This document shows, piece by piece, positions 10,426-21,748 of a stretch of 64,000 bases of DNA. Source of the stretch: Chaetoceros tenuissimus (Eukaryota; Bacillariophyta; Thalassiosirophyceae; Chaetocerotales; Chaetocerotaceae); the NCBI GenBank assembly GCA_021927905.1, contig BLLK01000047.1:372001-436000 (forward strand). Reading direction: 5' to 3'. The position numbers were made by a program, and so were the translations under genes. Each line of letters starts with the position of its first letter. Position 1 is the stretch's first letter. The notes beneath the pieces are model-generated. The model searched no databases, was not told the DNA's origin, and saw only the letters and a program-made list of their open reading frames with translations.

Positions 10426-12438
10426 TTAAGGATCTGCCTTCAACAATGGGAATGCAATGACATCTCTGATGGATGGAGAATTTGTGAGAAGCATAACAAG
10501 ACGATCAATTCCAATTCCTAGTCCACCAGTTGGAGGCATCCCTTGTTCCAAAGCTGTCAAGAATTCTTCATCTACATCGCAAGCTTCTTCATCACCTGCC
10601 GCCTTCTTTGCAGCCTGTGCTTCAAATCGCTCTCTTTGGTCAACTGGGTCAGTCAACTCACTGAAGGAGTTTGCAAGCTCTCTTCCTGTTGCGAAAAGTT
10701 CGAATCTTTCTGTGTACCCTGGTTTAGATCTATGTGGTTTTGCAAGTGGACTAACATCAACTGGGTAATCAATAACGAATGTTGGTTGTATCAAATTTGG
10801 CTCACAAAGCTCTTCGAAACATTGATTCAGTACATATCCTACTGAAGTCAATTCATCTACATTTGGAACACCTGCTGCCTTAGCTGCAGCCTTTGCCTTC
10901 TCAAGATCTTCAGCACTATTTGGGTCAAGACTCTCAAAATCAATATCTGGAATGTATTCCTTGACAATGTCATTCATAGTAACACGTCTCCATGGTCGTT
11001 CTACACTAACGGTGTGTTCACCATATGGCAACTCTCTAGTGTCACTAACAGCATCGCACATTGCAACTACCAATTGTTCAGTCAAATTCATCATATCTTC
11101 ATAGTCAGCATAAGCTTGGTATAATTCAATGGAAGTGAATTCTGGATTGTGACGAGTAGAAATACCCTCATTACGAAAAATTCTACCAATTTCATATACC
11201 CGATCAAATCCACCAATAATTAATCTCTTCAAGTGCAATTCTGTTGCAATACGAAGAGTCAAATCCATATCCATAGAGTTATGATAAGTCTCAAACGGCT
11301 TTGCTTCTGCTCCTCCGGATTGTGAATGCAATACAGGTGTTTCAATCTCCAAAAATCCCATAGCGTCAAGCTCTCTTCGCAATGTAGAAGTGATAACAGC
11401 ACGCTTTCTAAATGTATCTCTAACTGTTGGGTTCACAATCATATCAAGATGTCTACTTCTGTAACGTTTTGAAATATCAGTGAGTCCATGCCATTTATCT
11501 GGCAAAGGTGCTGCCGATTTTGTAAGCATGTTCCATTCCTTAGCATATACACTAAGTTCTCCCTTATCTGTTCTACGGACAGTTCCACGGATTCCAACAA
11601 TATCCCCAGAGTCAATCCAAGCTTTCAAGTTCTACATGGAAAAAATGTATGGATTAGATCAAGTACTCAGATAAATGTTGATTCTTGTATGTTGAGGTGA
11701 TAGATATCTTACCTTGAATGAGTCTCCAAGACGATTCTTTTCAAGATGCAATTGAATAGTTCCAGATTCATCTTGCAAAGTAAAGAATGCAAGTTTTCCA
11801 AAAACACGCTTTGCCATGATTCTGCCCGCTACAGCAACATCAGCATCTTCATCTTCTTCACCACCTTCAAGCTTTCCTTCATACAAATCTTGAAGCTCTT
11901 GTGCGGAATGAGACTTTTCATAAGTGTAAGCATATGGCTCTTCACCAGCCTCTCTCATAGCTTCAACCTTTGCAAGACGAGCCTGTTTCAATTCAGACTC
12001 ACTCATATCTGATTCCTTCTTTTTCGGTGGCTGTTTTTGTTTCTTTTGCTTTTGTGGCTTTTTCTTCTCCTTCTTTGGCTCTTCGGTGGATGGCAACTGT
12101 GCCTTGAGTGCCAAAAGTTCTGCAATATGTGGAGCCAAAGATTCTTTGTCAATACCATCCTCCTTGAGCTTTCTAATTTCATCACCCTTGGTTTTAATCT
12201 GTGCTTCAATTTCAGCAATATCCACTTCAGTAGACATGAAAAGTTTAGTATTTCTGTATTGAGAGACTACATGATTTGCTGCAATAGGTGTTGCTCTACG
12301 CAAATGACTACTTGCAGAAGTCATGACCGATCTAGTTGCAGATGGAGTGAAGGCTGCAGCATTTCGCGAAAGTAGAAAGAATAATGTCATGACGAGCCCT
12401 CCCTTCTTTGAGAGATTGGATGTTAATGGCGCTAGCAT
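10426..12438 (-). CDS. Lysyl-tRNA synthetase (class II) with plastid leader and WHEP domain
   Basis: Exons 12438-11713 and 11631-10426 join in frame to give 643 residues. The N-terminus is a hydrophobic signal followed by AAAFTP, the AFAP-type cleavage site of diatom plastid precursors. Residues about 70-118 ([20 protein letters not shown], then [15 protein letters not shown]) fit a WHEP-TRS domain, and a Lys-rich tract follows. The anticodon-binding OB-fold comes next ([20 protein letters not shown]). Class II motif 2 is [14 protein letters not shown] near 394-407 and motif 3 is [13 protein letters not shown] near 615-627. It charges tRNA-Lys, probably in the plastid, although an internal Met could serve a cytosolic form. 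WHEP domains are usually a feature of cytosolic synthetases, so their pairing with this leader is unusual. Confidence 0.92.
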
Positions 12439-12813
12439 TTGTAGAGGATCTCAAATACTTTCCCCGAACTAAGCTTTAGATTGGAAGTACAAGAAATGGA
12501 TATCAAGATACTCGTAGCTGTAGTAATCAATGTTGTTGTTGAGTGTGATGGCACTGTGCGTTTTCTGCAGCAGAGAGATGAATGCATGGTCCTGAAGATC
12601 CCAATAGTGGGACTCAATTGGAGAGGATAGCTGCTAGATACGCCGCGTGGAGCCTTTGATGGCAAAACCACCAGATTCACAGATGAATAGAGCACTTTCA
12701 TCTTTCTTTCAATTGTAACTAATACTAGGCACTTAGTATTGCATTAGACAAAGTCTATCACGACTATCTTCATATACAAAGATCTGTAACGTCATCAAAG
12801 TTGAGCTGTAAAA
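12439..12813. promoter_or_regulatory. Divergent upstream region with a long upstream ORF
   Basis: This is the gap between the lysyl-tRNA synthetase (minus) and the J-domain protein (plus). On the minus strand an 89-codon ATG-initiated frame runs from 12701 to 12432. Its TAG stop overlaps the synthetase start in the arrangement ATGCTAG. It resembles no family I know and is best read as leader or uORF. Confidence 0.4.
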
Positions 12814-14012
12814 ATGTCAGGACAAGGAGGAGATGATCTCGATGGCCTCACCGGCTTCTTCTTTTACATGTTCATTGTTCATCCTATCACTGCATGGATT
12901 CTGCGTCCGGGAAGATTTGAGAGGAAGAAAAGTATCATGTACGCGATTGGTTTCCTCGCTGCCCTTGCAGCAGTAAAGACAGGTGCGTATCATATGAAAC
13001 TTCTGGAATCAGATTAACGAAGAATTTCCAACATCGCATATCCTTTCCATCATGGTGCTGACCTCTTTCTTATTTCCTCTTTTTTCACATTATTCTTCCT
13101 GATGATAAATGGATATAACTATGATTTATAGGAATGTCAATGCAAGCAAAGGGTCCAAACCACTATCAGCTTCTTGGAGTAACAAGAGACTCCAATCCTC
13201 TTGAAATTAAGCGCGCATACAAAAAGCTTTCCCTTTCACTTCACCCTGATAAAAACCCTTCTCCTACTGCATCCGACGAGTTCGATGCTGTAAAACAAGC
13301 TTATGATGTTCTAATGGACATGGAATTTCGTGAAGTATACAACAAATTTGGATCAGATGGAATCAACGCTAATAAGCGCTTCGACGAAACAACTTTCTTT
13401 ATGGAACTTGGTATCTTTTACCTCACTTGGGGAATGATGGCATATGTTTTGACTCTTGGAAAGAAATCAGGTGACGCAAGACAGTGGACTTTTACTGGAC
13501 TTATCATCATGCTTGTTCTTGAAATTTCAATAATGACTTCACAAACCAATCCACTTCCTTCAAATTTGTTTCCTACCTGGACTGAGTATGAGGCAGTGTG
13601 GCTTTTGCATACTCTTTTCCCAGCTTTTATGAATGGATGTAGATCATTGGGATCTTATTTGTACGTTGATTTGGAAAAACAGACTAGACAATTGCTATTG
13701 GCACTTCAAGAACAGAATAAAGATATTTTACTTGTATTGAGAGATGTGCAGATCTGTACTCAATCAATTCAGGCGAATGGTGTTGCTGCAGGTGGTGCAC
13801 CTAGAGTTGCTGGAGCTCCTACTGCTACACCACTGATGGGGGCTACACCAACTGGAAAAATTAGAGAGTTGCAAGAAAGACTTCAAGCTTCCAATACTCA
13901 AGTTAATGCTGCTGTGAAGGACATCAAATTTGATGGATCTGGAAAGAGCTCATCCATGGGATTTTACGCCATGATTATTGGATACATTGCGATGAGTTAT
14001 TTGTTCAAGTAG
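12814..14012 (+). CDS. Membrane-bound DnaJ-domain protein, two exons
   Basis: Exons 12814-12982 and 13132-14012 join at GT-AG sites in frame, giving 349 residues. The short first exon encodes two hydrophobic stretches (GFFFYMFIVHPITAWIL; SIMYAIGFLAALAAV). The second begins with a complete J domain (HYQLLGVTRDSNPLEIKRAY, with the Hsp70-stimulating LSLHPDKNP and FREVYNKFG). Further helices follow (FMELGIFYLTWGMMAYVLTL, WTFTGLIIMLVLEISI) and a C-terminal tail anchor (FYAMIIGYIAMSYLF). J proteins recruit and activate Hsp70. The double N-terminal helix and the tail suggest the ER membrane. The first exon could instead be a separate 67-residue protein, since its frame closes inside the intron, but the matching splice phases favour one gene. 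Confidence 0.8.
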
Positions 14013-14286
14013 ACTAAATACGTAAATATAAATAAAAAATGAATACACAAATGACATCGCTTTAGGTTTCTCATAGTTTACTTTGATGAATAGTTTCTAT
14101 AGTATCTTTACTAGATACTCACTCACTCAACAATTTTTTACGACAAGAAATGAAACACACAATAGTTCTATATACTACACCTGTAAAGAAATATCTGCCT
14201 AATATTTAAACTAATGGAATATTATTGTGCTAACAATCAAGTTTCATAGCAACTATACATTTTTGTTTGCAACAATATCAACAAGT

Positions 14287-14772
14287 TTATGCACCCATTG
14301 CCTTCATCTGCTCGCCGATGTATTGCATCATCTTCTGTTGAGCCATTTCTCTTCCCTTCTTACTTTGGTTACTTGCATCCTTGAGTGCCTCGACTAATTT
14401 CTCCTCAAGGACAGCCTTTCCAAGAGCCTTTCCTTCCTCTGATACATTGATTACCAAATGTTGTGGAGGAGAGTTTCCATCTCTTTCTACAGATACTTTG
14501 TCATCACCCGACTTCACTCTGAGCTCATTGATTTCCTTCTCCATACGCATACGAGCATTGACACCCAGCTGGTATTCTTCTACAGACATTCCCATAGCTT
14601 TTGCGATCTTTTCCATCTCTGCAATCTGACCTTCGTCATCTTCTTTTGGTGCAGCCTCTCCAGCTCCACTGAACATATTTCTTTGAGTCAAAGCATTCTT
14701 TTGATGATAAGTTGGAGCGAATGCTGAAACTGAGCTCAAAAGAGCAATGGTGGTAAGGATTGAAGTCTTCAT
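14287..14772 (-). CDS. Small plastid-targeted protein, possibly YbaB/EbfC-like
   Basis: A 161-residue protein with a signal peptide ending in SVSAFAPT, a clear diatom plastid address. The mature part is rich in Lys, Glu and Met. A helix (GQIAEMEKIAKAMGMSVEEY) is followed by a strand segment (PQHLVINVSEEG) and a long C-terminal helix (LEEKLVEALKDASNQ... QQKMMQYIGEQMKAMGA). Helix-strand-helix order, the phrase LVEALKDASNQSKK and the Met-rich tail resemble YbaB/EbfC nucleoid-associated proteins, which bind DNA as dimers. The similarity is weak, so treat the function as tentative and the plastid location as well supported. Confidence 0.65.
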   Translation of the reverse strand: MKTSILTTIALLSSVSAFAPTYHQKNALTQRNMFSGAGEAAPKEDDEGQIAEMEKIAKAMGMSVEEYQLGVNARMRMEKEINELRVKSGDDKVSVERDGNSPPQHLVINVSEEGKALGKAVLEEKLVEALKDASNQSKKGREMAQQKMMQYIGEQMKAMGA

Positions 14773-15082
14773 TATTCTTTAAATTTATCTTATGTAAGGA
14801 TGGTTATGTTGCTTCAGTACAACTTGAATACAACTATCAAAAGATGAAGGTGACAGGTGTTGTGATGGAAAAAATACCATACAAAAAGCACAGAGATCGC
14901 AGCGAAAAACCTCAACTTCCACGCGTTCGGTACCGATCCGAAGAGGATAAAAGAAAATGGGACTCACTGGCAATCCGATGACTACAACAGCATTGGTAAT
15001 GATCCATCCGCAGTTGAAACAGAGATGAAAGTACAAAATTTTTAAGCAACATTTTATTATAAATTACATAAACAACCCCAAA
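14773..15082. other. Intergenic gap
   Basis: It carries the 5' flank of the small plastid protein and the 3' flank of the cyclase-phosphodiesterase. Short open frames here have no recognisable content. I see nothing else. Confidence 0.5.
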
Positions 15083-18000
15083 CTATGCAGAGAATTCGGC
15101 GTTTTCATTCTCTAAGCATCTTTTCAGAATTATAGCTTCTGCCTCCCCACTTTCATAGCCAGCAACAAATATCTCTGTTATCAAGTCTCCTTCTCTTTCC
15201 CATCTTGTCACGTTTGCTGTGGCATTTGTGGAGAATTGCAAAGAGGCTACATCACTGCCGCAAATTTTTTCAACTCGTTTTGCCAAAGGAATCACGTAGT
15301 TATTGAAAAATCCAATTTGACCTATTGCCCAATTTGAAGATGGATTAGATAAAGTTCCATTTCTATGACAATCCATGAGCTCCTTATACAATCTGAAATT
15401 AAATTTCAAAAAGTTTTCCCATCCTTGCATGAGATGCGATACATCACAGAGCTGCATCAAATGCTCGACGGCGACACAATACTCAAGACCTTGTTGGTCG
15501 ATCACAAGTTCTGTTGGATGGCTTTTGATGTCACTTTTTGTAATGTGGTTGTATTTTTGGAAGTCATTTACATATGGTCCAACTGGACAGAGAGCTGGAT
15601 CATAGTCATACGGCTCATCAATTGGTAATCGTCTCTTTTTCTCAATGCTTTTTCGAACGTTGTGGACGACATCAAAGCGACTTATGACATTTCTTGCTGT
15701 CTCGGGCGATGCAATATCTGTGCCAAGAACAGCCCAGAATATACATTTTCCAAACTTGAAGCGATCTTCAGTAGATGGAAAAATAGCCTTTCGTAATGCA
15801 TTGAACCTGCGGTTATGAAGCAAATCTAAAGAAATGTAAATCGAATTTCTTTCTGCTGATGGTCCAGGATATCTCTTTGACACACGATGCCTCTTTGCTG
15901 CCAAAATTTGGTTACTCTGGCCTGTATGTTCCACATCGTGTATCAAACAGCCAAATACCATGACAAAATGAGTGAACGCATTTTGCCATAATTCTTGACA
16001 AATAGACCCATTACCAACTTTACCACTTTCAATGGAACCTACAATAGTGTCAATAACTTTATGCATCGATGTCGTAACATGAAGACAATGCTCAAAATTG
16101 TGAAATTTGACGTTCTTGTACATAAACGCAATCTCACTAACATATAGTCGCAATTGCTGCTTCTGTTTTGAGGTCATTGAATCTTGACCACGTTGTTCCA
16201 TTGCGATGGACAACCGATGTTGGAGGATAGCCGTAACTCTATCTATCATAACTTGATTGTGTCCTGTAGCTGCTACAAGCGAATTGTCAGGCATTCCTAT
16301 TCTCTTCCAGTCCTGTCTTGAGAGAGCAATACTCTGTATTATAGCATCAGAGGTTGCCGATGGAACTATTTCATGATTGTTTCCACATTTTTCGCAATTC
16401 TTTTCGACACATTCTGTTGAAACACGAAGACCAGATACACCATTCAGCCACCATGTATGAGTCATACCTTTGCCTTTCAAGGTGATGCCTTTCTGGCCAC
16501 CTTCTACCCTCTCTTCAAGATGAAACAAGAAGGACGGAGCGTCCTGAAGGAGACGATATGTGAGATCCATACATTGAATTCTACTAGTTTGAGAAGTTGA
16601 TTCCATTCTCGAGGCAGAGTTGACAGTATCTCCAAAGAAACCTGGTTCAGACAAAGAATGTGAGTAACAAGTTCTAATCAAGATTCAGAACAACAGAGAT
16701 GTCGCACTTACAATACCTAGGCATTGACTTTCCAACAACACCTGCAACCACTGGCCCTGAAGCGATACCTGCACGAATATATATTCTATCGCCATTCGAG
16801 GTTCTAAAGTTCTTTACAAATTCCATTAATTCGAGAGCAAACAATGCAACCTTTTGCGCAGCTTCCGGAGCAGGGATTTTCTCAGGTGCTCCTCCAACAA
16901 CCATGTAAGCATCACCTATTGTCTCTACTTTATAGACCCCGTGCTTTTCAACAATTTTGTCAAACTCGCTATAGAGCTCATTCAACATCCTCATAACTTG
17001 AAGAGGACTCATTTCACCTGCCAAGGAAGTGAACCCTACGATATCAGAGAAAAAGACGCTCACAAGCCGATATCGCTCTACAACCGTCTCATTCTTGTTT
17101 AATTTCTGGATAATGTTCGCCGGCATGATTTTGTAAAGTAAGAGTTTATGAAGTTGTCTCTCCACCAGGACAACAGCAAACAGCATTGAGAAAAAGAGGC
17201 ATCCAACTACACAAATGATACGCGTTAATATGATACTGCTTCTTGGATCTTTCTCCAATGCCACTACCATGGTCCATTTCCCAACTGGAGTGGCTATTTC
17301 AACAGTTGCACTCAGAGCTTTATTGATTTCATGAACATGATCATCCATATTGGTATGATTCATCAGCTCTGCTTTATCCAAATTCGTCGCAATTACAACT
17401 TGCTGGAGGTATAGACAAAGAAGGCCCATGAGATATAGTTTCACGTCGAAAAAGAAGAATTCGATATCAAAATACTTACGTGATCATGATAAGTACCATC
17501 CATATGCTCGTGACTTGGTTGTGTTAGCTCAAAATGGAGACGTTTGTCGCTCATTTTTTTGAAAATGTTGTTGTCATACAACATCTGTGTCCAATCAATG
17601 TAATGCATCACAAAACCAAAGGCATTTGTTGGTTTACCAAAAGCCGTATAATTATACCCCTCAAAATTAACTGCAAGATAAGCCACAAATACTTCCTTTC
17701 CATGCATTGCTTCCGGGCCCATTATGACCAAATCATTCTCTTCTCTATACACATCTGCCAATGTTTCGAGTACCAAAGGGTCTTCCGAAAAGATGGGATC
17801 CCATCCAATGTCACCTCTAGTATCAAATACTTGTTCCTTGTCTTCGTTCATATCCATTTCATCGTGATCATTCATACCGGTCATTAAATGTCTATGTACA
17901 TGTTCAGGCATGTCATCATGATCACCCTCATGATCATCATGAGACGTAGTATGATGATCACTCGTGTTGAAAACATGTGTATTCACCAGTGGCTCCGAAA

Positions 18001-18886
18001 AACAGTGGACGCCATATGGGGCAAGCCGATAGTTAAAAATACGATGCTCATCAAATCCAAAATTTTTATTAATCCCCTGGACGATTTCAGAAAACTCTTT
18101 CATCAAGTTATGATCATCGCAAAGCCCAGTAACGTTGCGGTAATCAAGAACACCTTCCTTCGAATTTTCTCCTGAAATCATGGGCCTCTGTTTAATCTGG
18201 TGTGGCAAATGTTGAAAGTAACTGGAATGAATGATTGCTTGTTGTAAAGATCGCAGAGGAATGAGAGCTTTTGCTAATATTTCTGCTATCGAATTTCCAC
18301 TTTCTAGTGCTTCCATTCGTGCTGTATCCCGTAAATTATTTAGTTCAGCTTTGTAAATACTCTCCAGAACAAACAGAGCTGCTGTTAGAAGAACAGTAAA
18401 AACAACCAGTGTATATATGAGAATATATGGGTACTTTGCAGCTGTGTGCAAATAATGGCGGAAATCCTCATACATTCTTGAAAAGAGGCCAGCAAATATT
18501 GATTTTGAAGCGGCTTTCTGCTCGACATAGTCCTCTGAGAAAATATCAGATTGTGATTCCTTTTTAGTTTCCGATGTTGTTTGAGCACGCTTGGTCATCG
18601 CGGACCATACGTTGTTCCGCCCACTATCATCAGAGACCGATGAAGAGGACTTCCCATCAGTGAGGTCGGTAGTACCATCATGTGACGTCTCCCCTGTTGA
18701 AGATGAAGTAGTTTGGCTCTCCCTCATCATATCCCTGACACTCAAGCGAGCCAGCTGACTAGGCGCAAAGTCGGGGAAAACTTGGGAGTAATCTACAGAA
18801 ACATCATCGAGTTCATCATCACTGCTTCCTTCTAGTTGACTATTGCGCATATAGTTCTTGAAACCACCCCTATCCTGTTTGGTCAT
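15083..18886 (-). CDS. Transmembrane guanylyl cyclase-phosphodiesterase fusion, three exons
   Basis: Exons 18886-17480, 17402-16712 and 16641-15083 join in frame to 1218 residues. A Ser-rich cytosolic N-terminus leads to a helix at about 152-174, an extracellular region to about 525, and a second helix at about 526-550. A class III cyclase domain follows: metal-binding Asp in FFSDIVGFT and in ETIGDAYMVV, then RYCFFGDTVNSASRMES. The Glu in VETIGD and the Cys before FFGDTVN are the residues that choose guanine over adenine in the family, so cGMP is the likely product. A CxxxxCxxC linker leads to a 3'5'-cyclic nucleotide phosphodiesterase with FHNFEHCLHV and CLIHDVEHTGQSN metal ligands. The extracellular part carries a His/Asp-rich loop near 307-350. 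One protein could thus make and destroy cGMP under control of an outside signal. Confidence 0.92.
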
Positions 18887-19826
18887 GTTTCTTATCTACG
18901 TAGCTATGTAACACTTTGTTAAATCGTGAAGCACAAGAATACTAGAGTATCAACTTTAGAAATGGATGTGAAAGAATGTAAATAATACACTACAACAGCT
19001 ATTTATTGCTCCCTAGGAAGTTATTTACTTTTCAATGGTAACAAACAATCAGCACACATATGCGAGGAAACCTACACTCGCTGCTCTCATCCCTCATTTC
19101 TTTAGTCTTCCCGCACGGGGCATAGTCATTACATTATGTAATGCTGACGTCTAGTCCTGAGTCAATCAGTTCAAAATGGACGAAACAGATATTAATACTG
19201 CTTTAGTACTTACGACTTCTTAAGCATATAGCCATGGGAAGACTTTGTTTTGTACATCGGAGTATTTCGGTGTGCAACTAAAGATGTGAACGAGTATTTT
19301 CGTATTTTCATTTTGCATGAAGCTTCAAATGAATTTAAGCTTGGCAGCTTGACTGATTGATATTTCAGCTTTTTATATAACAATATTTTAAAGTATTGTT
19401 CAATTGATATAAGAAAAAATGGATATCAGTCATTTTTTTATAAGTTGTTACTTATGCTACATTTCTGAAGAACATGATTTGTCGTAGAGAAGAGAAAAAA
19501 GAGGGGAAGAGAAGGCAAGGAGAAACAGTAAACAGAGATTGGTGATGATGAATGATGAAAGTGGATCCATCCTCCAATTCAATCCTCATTTCACAGACAT
19601 AGAAGAAAAGCTTCAAGCACTATTTTTTTGTTTGGGCATGCAGGCCTGACCTCACATCGGGACAAATCCCCTTTTACTTGACATCAGAGTTTCTGGAAAA
19701 CCGGACCATTACTTTACCATAGACCATACGCGATCTTCTAGGATCAAATCTTTTTTCAACCTCGCTTGTTATCTGCTACTGACTACCAGCAATAATTGCA
19801 AAGAATATCTAATCATAAAAATCACA
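18887..19826. promoter_or_regulatory. Long divergent intergenic region
   Basis: It lies between the cyclase-PDE (minus) and otubain (plus) starts. It holds a TGACGT box near 19145, the core bound by bZIP factors including aureochromes, next to a near-palindrome (ATTACATTATGTAAT). An imperfect hairpin sits at 19350-19432, described separately. No coding sequence is supported. Confidence 0.5.
19350..19432. repeat. Imperfect foldback (inverted repeat)
   Basis: The outer arms TGACTGAT and ATCAGTCA are perfect complements. Further in, the arms stay complementary with gaps (TTTTTATAT with TTATATC; AACAATA with TATTGTT), closing on a short AT loop. It could be a degenerate MITE or a transcribed hairpin. 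Confidence 0.5.
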
Positions 19827-20615
19827 ATGCCTTCCGATCCTGAAATGAGTGCAGCCGAGCAAGATCAGAAAACTCAGGCTCAGTTAGATTCGATTGCATT
19901 GGAAATAAAAGCAATTCAGCCATTGACATCTGGTTTGATTTCAATTCATGGTTTACAAGCTCTCTTTGACGACAACACAAATTTCAAGAAAGGCTGCACA
20001 TATCTTTCTCAATCATATGCTTCTTACAGAGCCATCCGCGGTGATGGAAATTGCTACTATAGAGCGTTTCTGTATTGTCTCTGCGAAAAACTTTTTGCGG
20101 AAAAGGGAACTGAATTGAAACGTGTAATGGATTACGTGAAGGGATCCATCGATACTGTTGTTCAATATGGCTATGATAGATTTGCAATTGAAATGTTTCA
20201 TGAAGAAATAGTTGATCTTCTTGAGGCTGTATCTAGCAACGATGATTTCGAAATTATTCACAAAATGCTAAATGAGGAAAATGCCACTAGTGACTACTGT
20301 GTTTGGTATCTGCGTGTAATTACATCTGCATATCTAAAAGCAGACGGAGATAGATTCGTTCATTTTTTGGATGATCCAAACTACTTCGACATCCCAACTT
20401 TTTGTTCGAGAGAAATTGATCCTATGGGTCGAGAAATCAACATGGTTGGAGTTTTAGCGTTGGCTGAAGCTTTCAGTGTAAAGGTTGAAATTGAATATTT
20501 AGATGGTAGAGAGATGTCGGAAGGAAAGTTGACGAAGCACTCTTTTGGAAACGAGACTTCGTCATTAGTTTTCCCTCTTCTTTACAGACCAGGTCACTAC
20601 GATATTCTTTATTGA
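19827..20615 (+). CDS. Otubain-type deubiquitinase (peptidase C65)
   Basis: A 262-residue intronless protein close to the usual otubain length. The catalytic segment AIRGDGNCYYRAFLYCL carries Asp73 and Cys76. The C-terminal RPGHYDILY supplies the catalytic His. The region between (YDRFAIEMFHEEIVDLLEAV; VWYLRVITSAYLKADGDRF) matches the helical layout of OTUB1. Otubains cut ubiquitin chains, OTUB1 preferring Lys48 linkage, and can also block E2 enzymes. The start is the only ATG close to the domain and follows a normal A-rich context. It converges with the carrier gene downstream. Confidence 0.92.
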   Translation: MPSDPEMSAAEQDQKTQAQLDSIALEIKAIQPLTSGLISIHGLQALFDDNTNFKKGCTYLSQSYASYRAIRGDGNCYYRAFLYCLCEKLFAEKGTELKRVMDYVKGSIDTVVQYGYDRFAIEMFHEEIVDLLEAVSSNDDFEIIHKMLNEENATSDYCVWYLRVITSAYLKADGDRFVHFLDDPNYFDIPTFCSREIDPMGREINMVGVLALAEAFSVKVEIEYLDGREMSEGKLTKHSFGNETSSLVFPLLYRPGHYDILY

Positions 20616-20737
20616 ACGAGCATCCTTTATAGTCATCATTAGCATCGTATATTTAAATCATAAAAATATCGCATGTGTTTGAAATTCCCAGTTATTTACA
20701 ATAAAATGCAATTAGTTTCACCAAAGGTGAATTTTAC

Positions 20738-21748
20738 TTAGTCACTTTTCAAAGCTTCGTTCACAACAAAGGAGATCTTTTCTTTGCACATCATCATTAA
20801 CGCAGCACTGAATACTCCTCTAGTAAGTTCTGGTCCAATACCTTGGAAGCATTCCGCCAAACCTCCATTCGAATACATCTTTACAATCATGGCTGGTATA
20901 TTTGGCTTAGAACCGTCATCATTCTTTTGACTTTGCAACATTACCTTTGCTCTTAAGTAAGGGAAAACTGCAACAGTTGCAATGGTTCTAGCAACCATAC
21001 CCAGAAGAAATGCCTCGGTTGCGGTCAAAGACTCATCATTCTGTCTTCTTTTACCACTTTTGTTTGATAATTTTTTACGGATCAACATGATGCCCTTGAC
21101 TTGTTCAAATACAGTATATTGAATGGCTGGCTTGAGACAGAGTACTGTATATGCTTGTATTCCCTTGTACATGCCCTTGAGACCGTCGCCTTCAGATAGC
21201 ATACTGCACAAAATTGCAATTGGTGTCTTATTGTCATTATTACCAGTTTGAATTTGTGTCGTCCAACAGTCTATTGGAAGTGTTATTGGAAGATGAGCCC
21301 ACTCGGCCATGCACCCAAGAATCAGATTGACAGCAGTCCCAACGTGCTCCTTTGATCCACTAATCACAGAATATACATTCTTCAAAGAAGTATATGCAAA
21401 AAAGTATAGCGCCTTCTCCGTAGCAGACTGAAAAGCAGATGTACCAATGCCAGCATAAAAAGGAGTGATTCCATCACGGGCATACATATCTTTTGCATAC
21501 TCCACCATGGACATTTCATGCTTTGCAACACTACCCGATGATGATGAATTTGGTTTCTCGACGACCTCCATATCTTCGCTACCTGAATCTTCTGATTTCT
21601 GCTCATTGTTCTCACTGCTAGATTTGTCGTCCTCCTTTTTCTCAGCTTGCATTTTGGTCTTGAGAACTTCAAGAGGATACAAGGCCGAAGCACTGAATGC
21701 TCCCCCTACACATCCTGCGATTACCTCTGCTGCTATAGACTCTGTCAT
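20738..21748 (-). CDS. Mitochondrial carrier family protein, peroxisomal adenine-nucleotide carrier type
   Basis: A 336-residue protein with the threefold carrier repeat. Signature motifs are YPLEVLKTKMQ, LPIDCWTTQIQTG and FPYLRAKVMLQSQ, one at the end of each odd helix. A charged Ser/Glu/Asp-rich insertion (about 38-70) lies in the first matrix loop. The second and third motifs depart from the PxD/ExxK/R rule in a way seen in the PMP34/PXN branch, whose members exchange ATP, CoA or NAD across the peroxisomal membrane. That assignment is inferred, while the carrier family is certain. It diverges from the EF4 gene, 403 bases away. Confidence 0.85.
   Translation of the reverse strand: MTESIAAEVIAGCVGGAFSASALYPLEVLKTKMQAEKKEDDKSSSENNEQKSEDSGSEDMEVVEKPNSSSSGSVAKHEMSMVEYAKDMYARDGITPFYAGIGTSAFQSATEKALYFFAYTSLKNVYSVISGSKEHVGTAVNLILGCMAEWAHLPITLPIDCWTTQIQTGNNDNKTPIAILCSMLSEGDGLKGMYKGIQAYTVLCLKPAIQYTVFEQVKGIMLIRKKLSNKSGKRRQNDESLTATEAFLLGMVARTIATVAVFPYLRAKVMLQSQKNDDGSKPNIPAMIVKMYSNGGLAECFQGIGPELTRGVFSAALMMMCKEKISFVVNEALKSD

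Noticed and set aside
14760-15036. Short frames on both strands between the plastid protein and the cyclase-PDE
   Set aside because: Each is short and featureless and they overlap each other.
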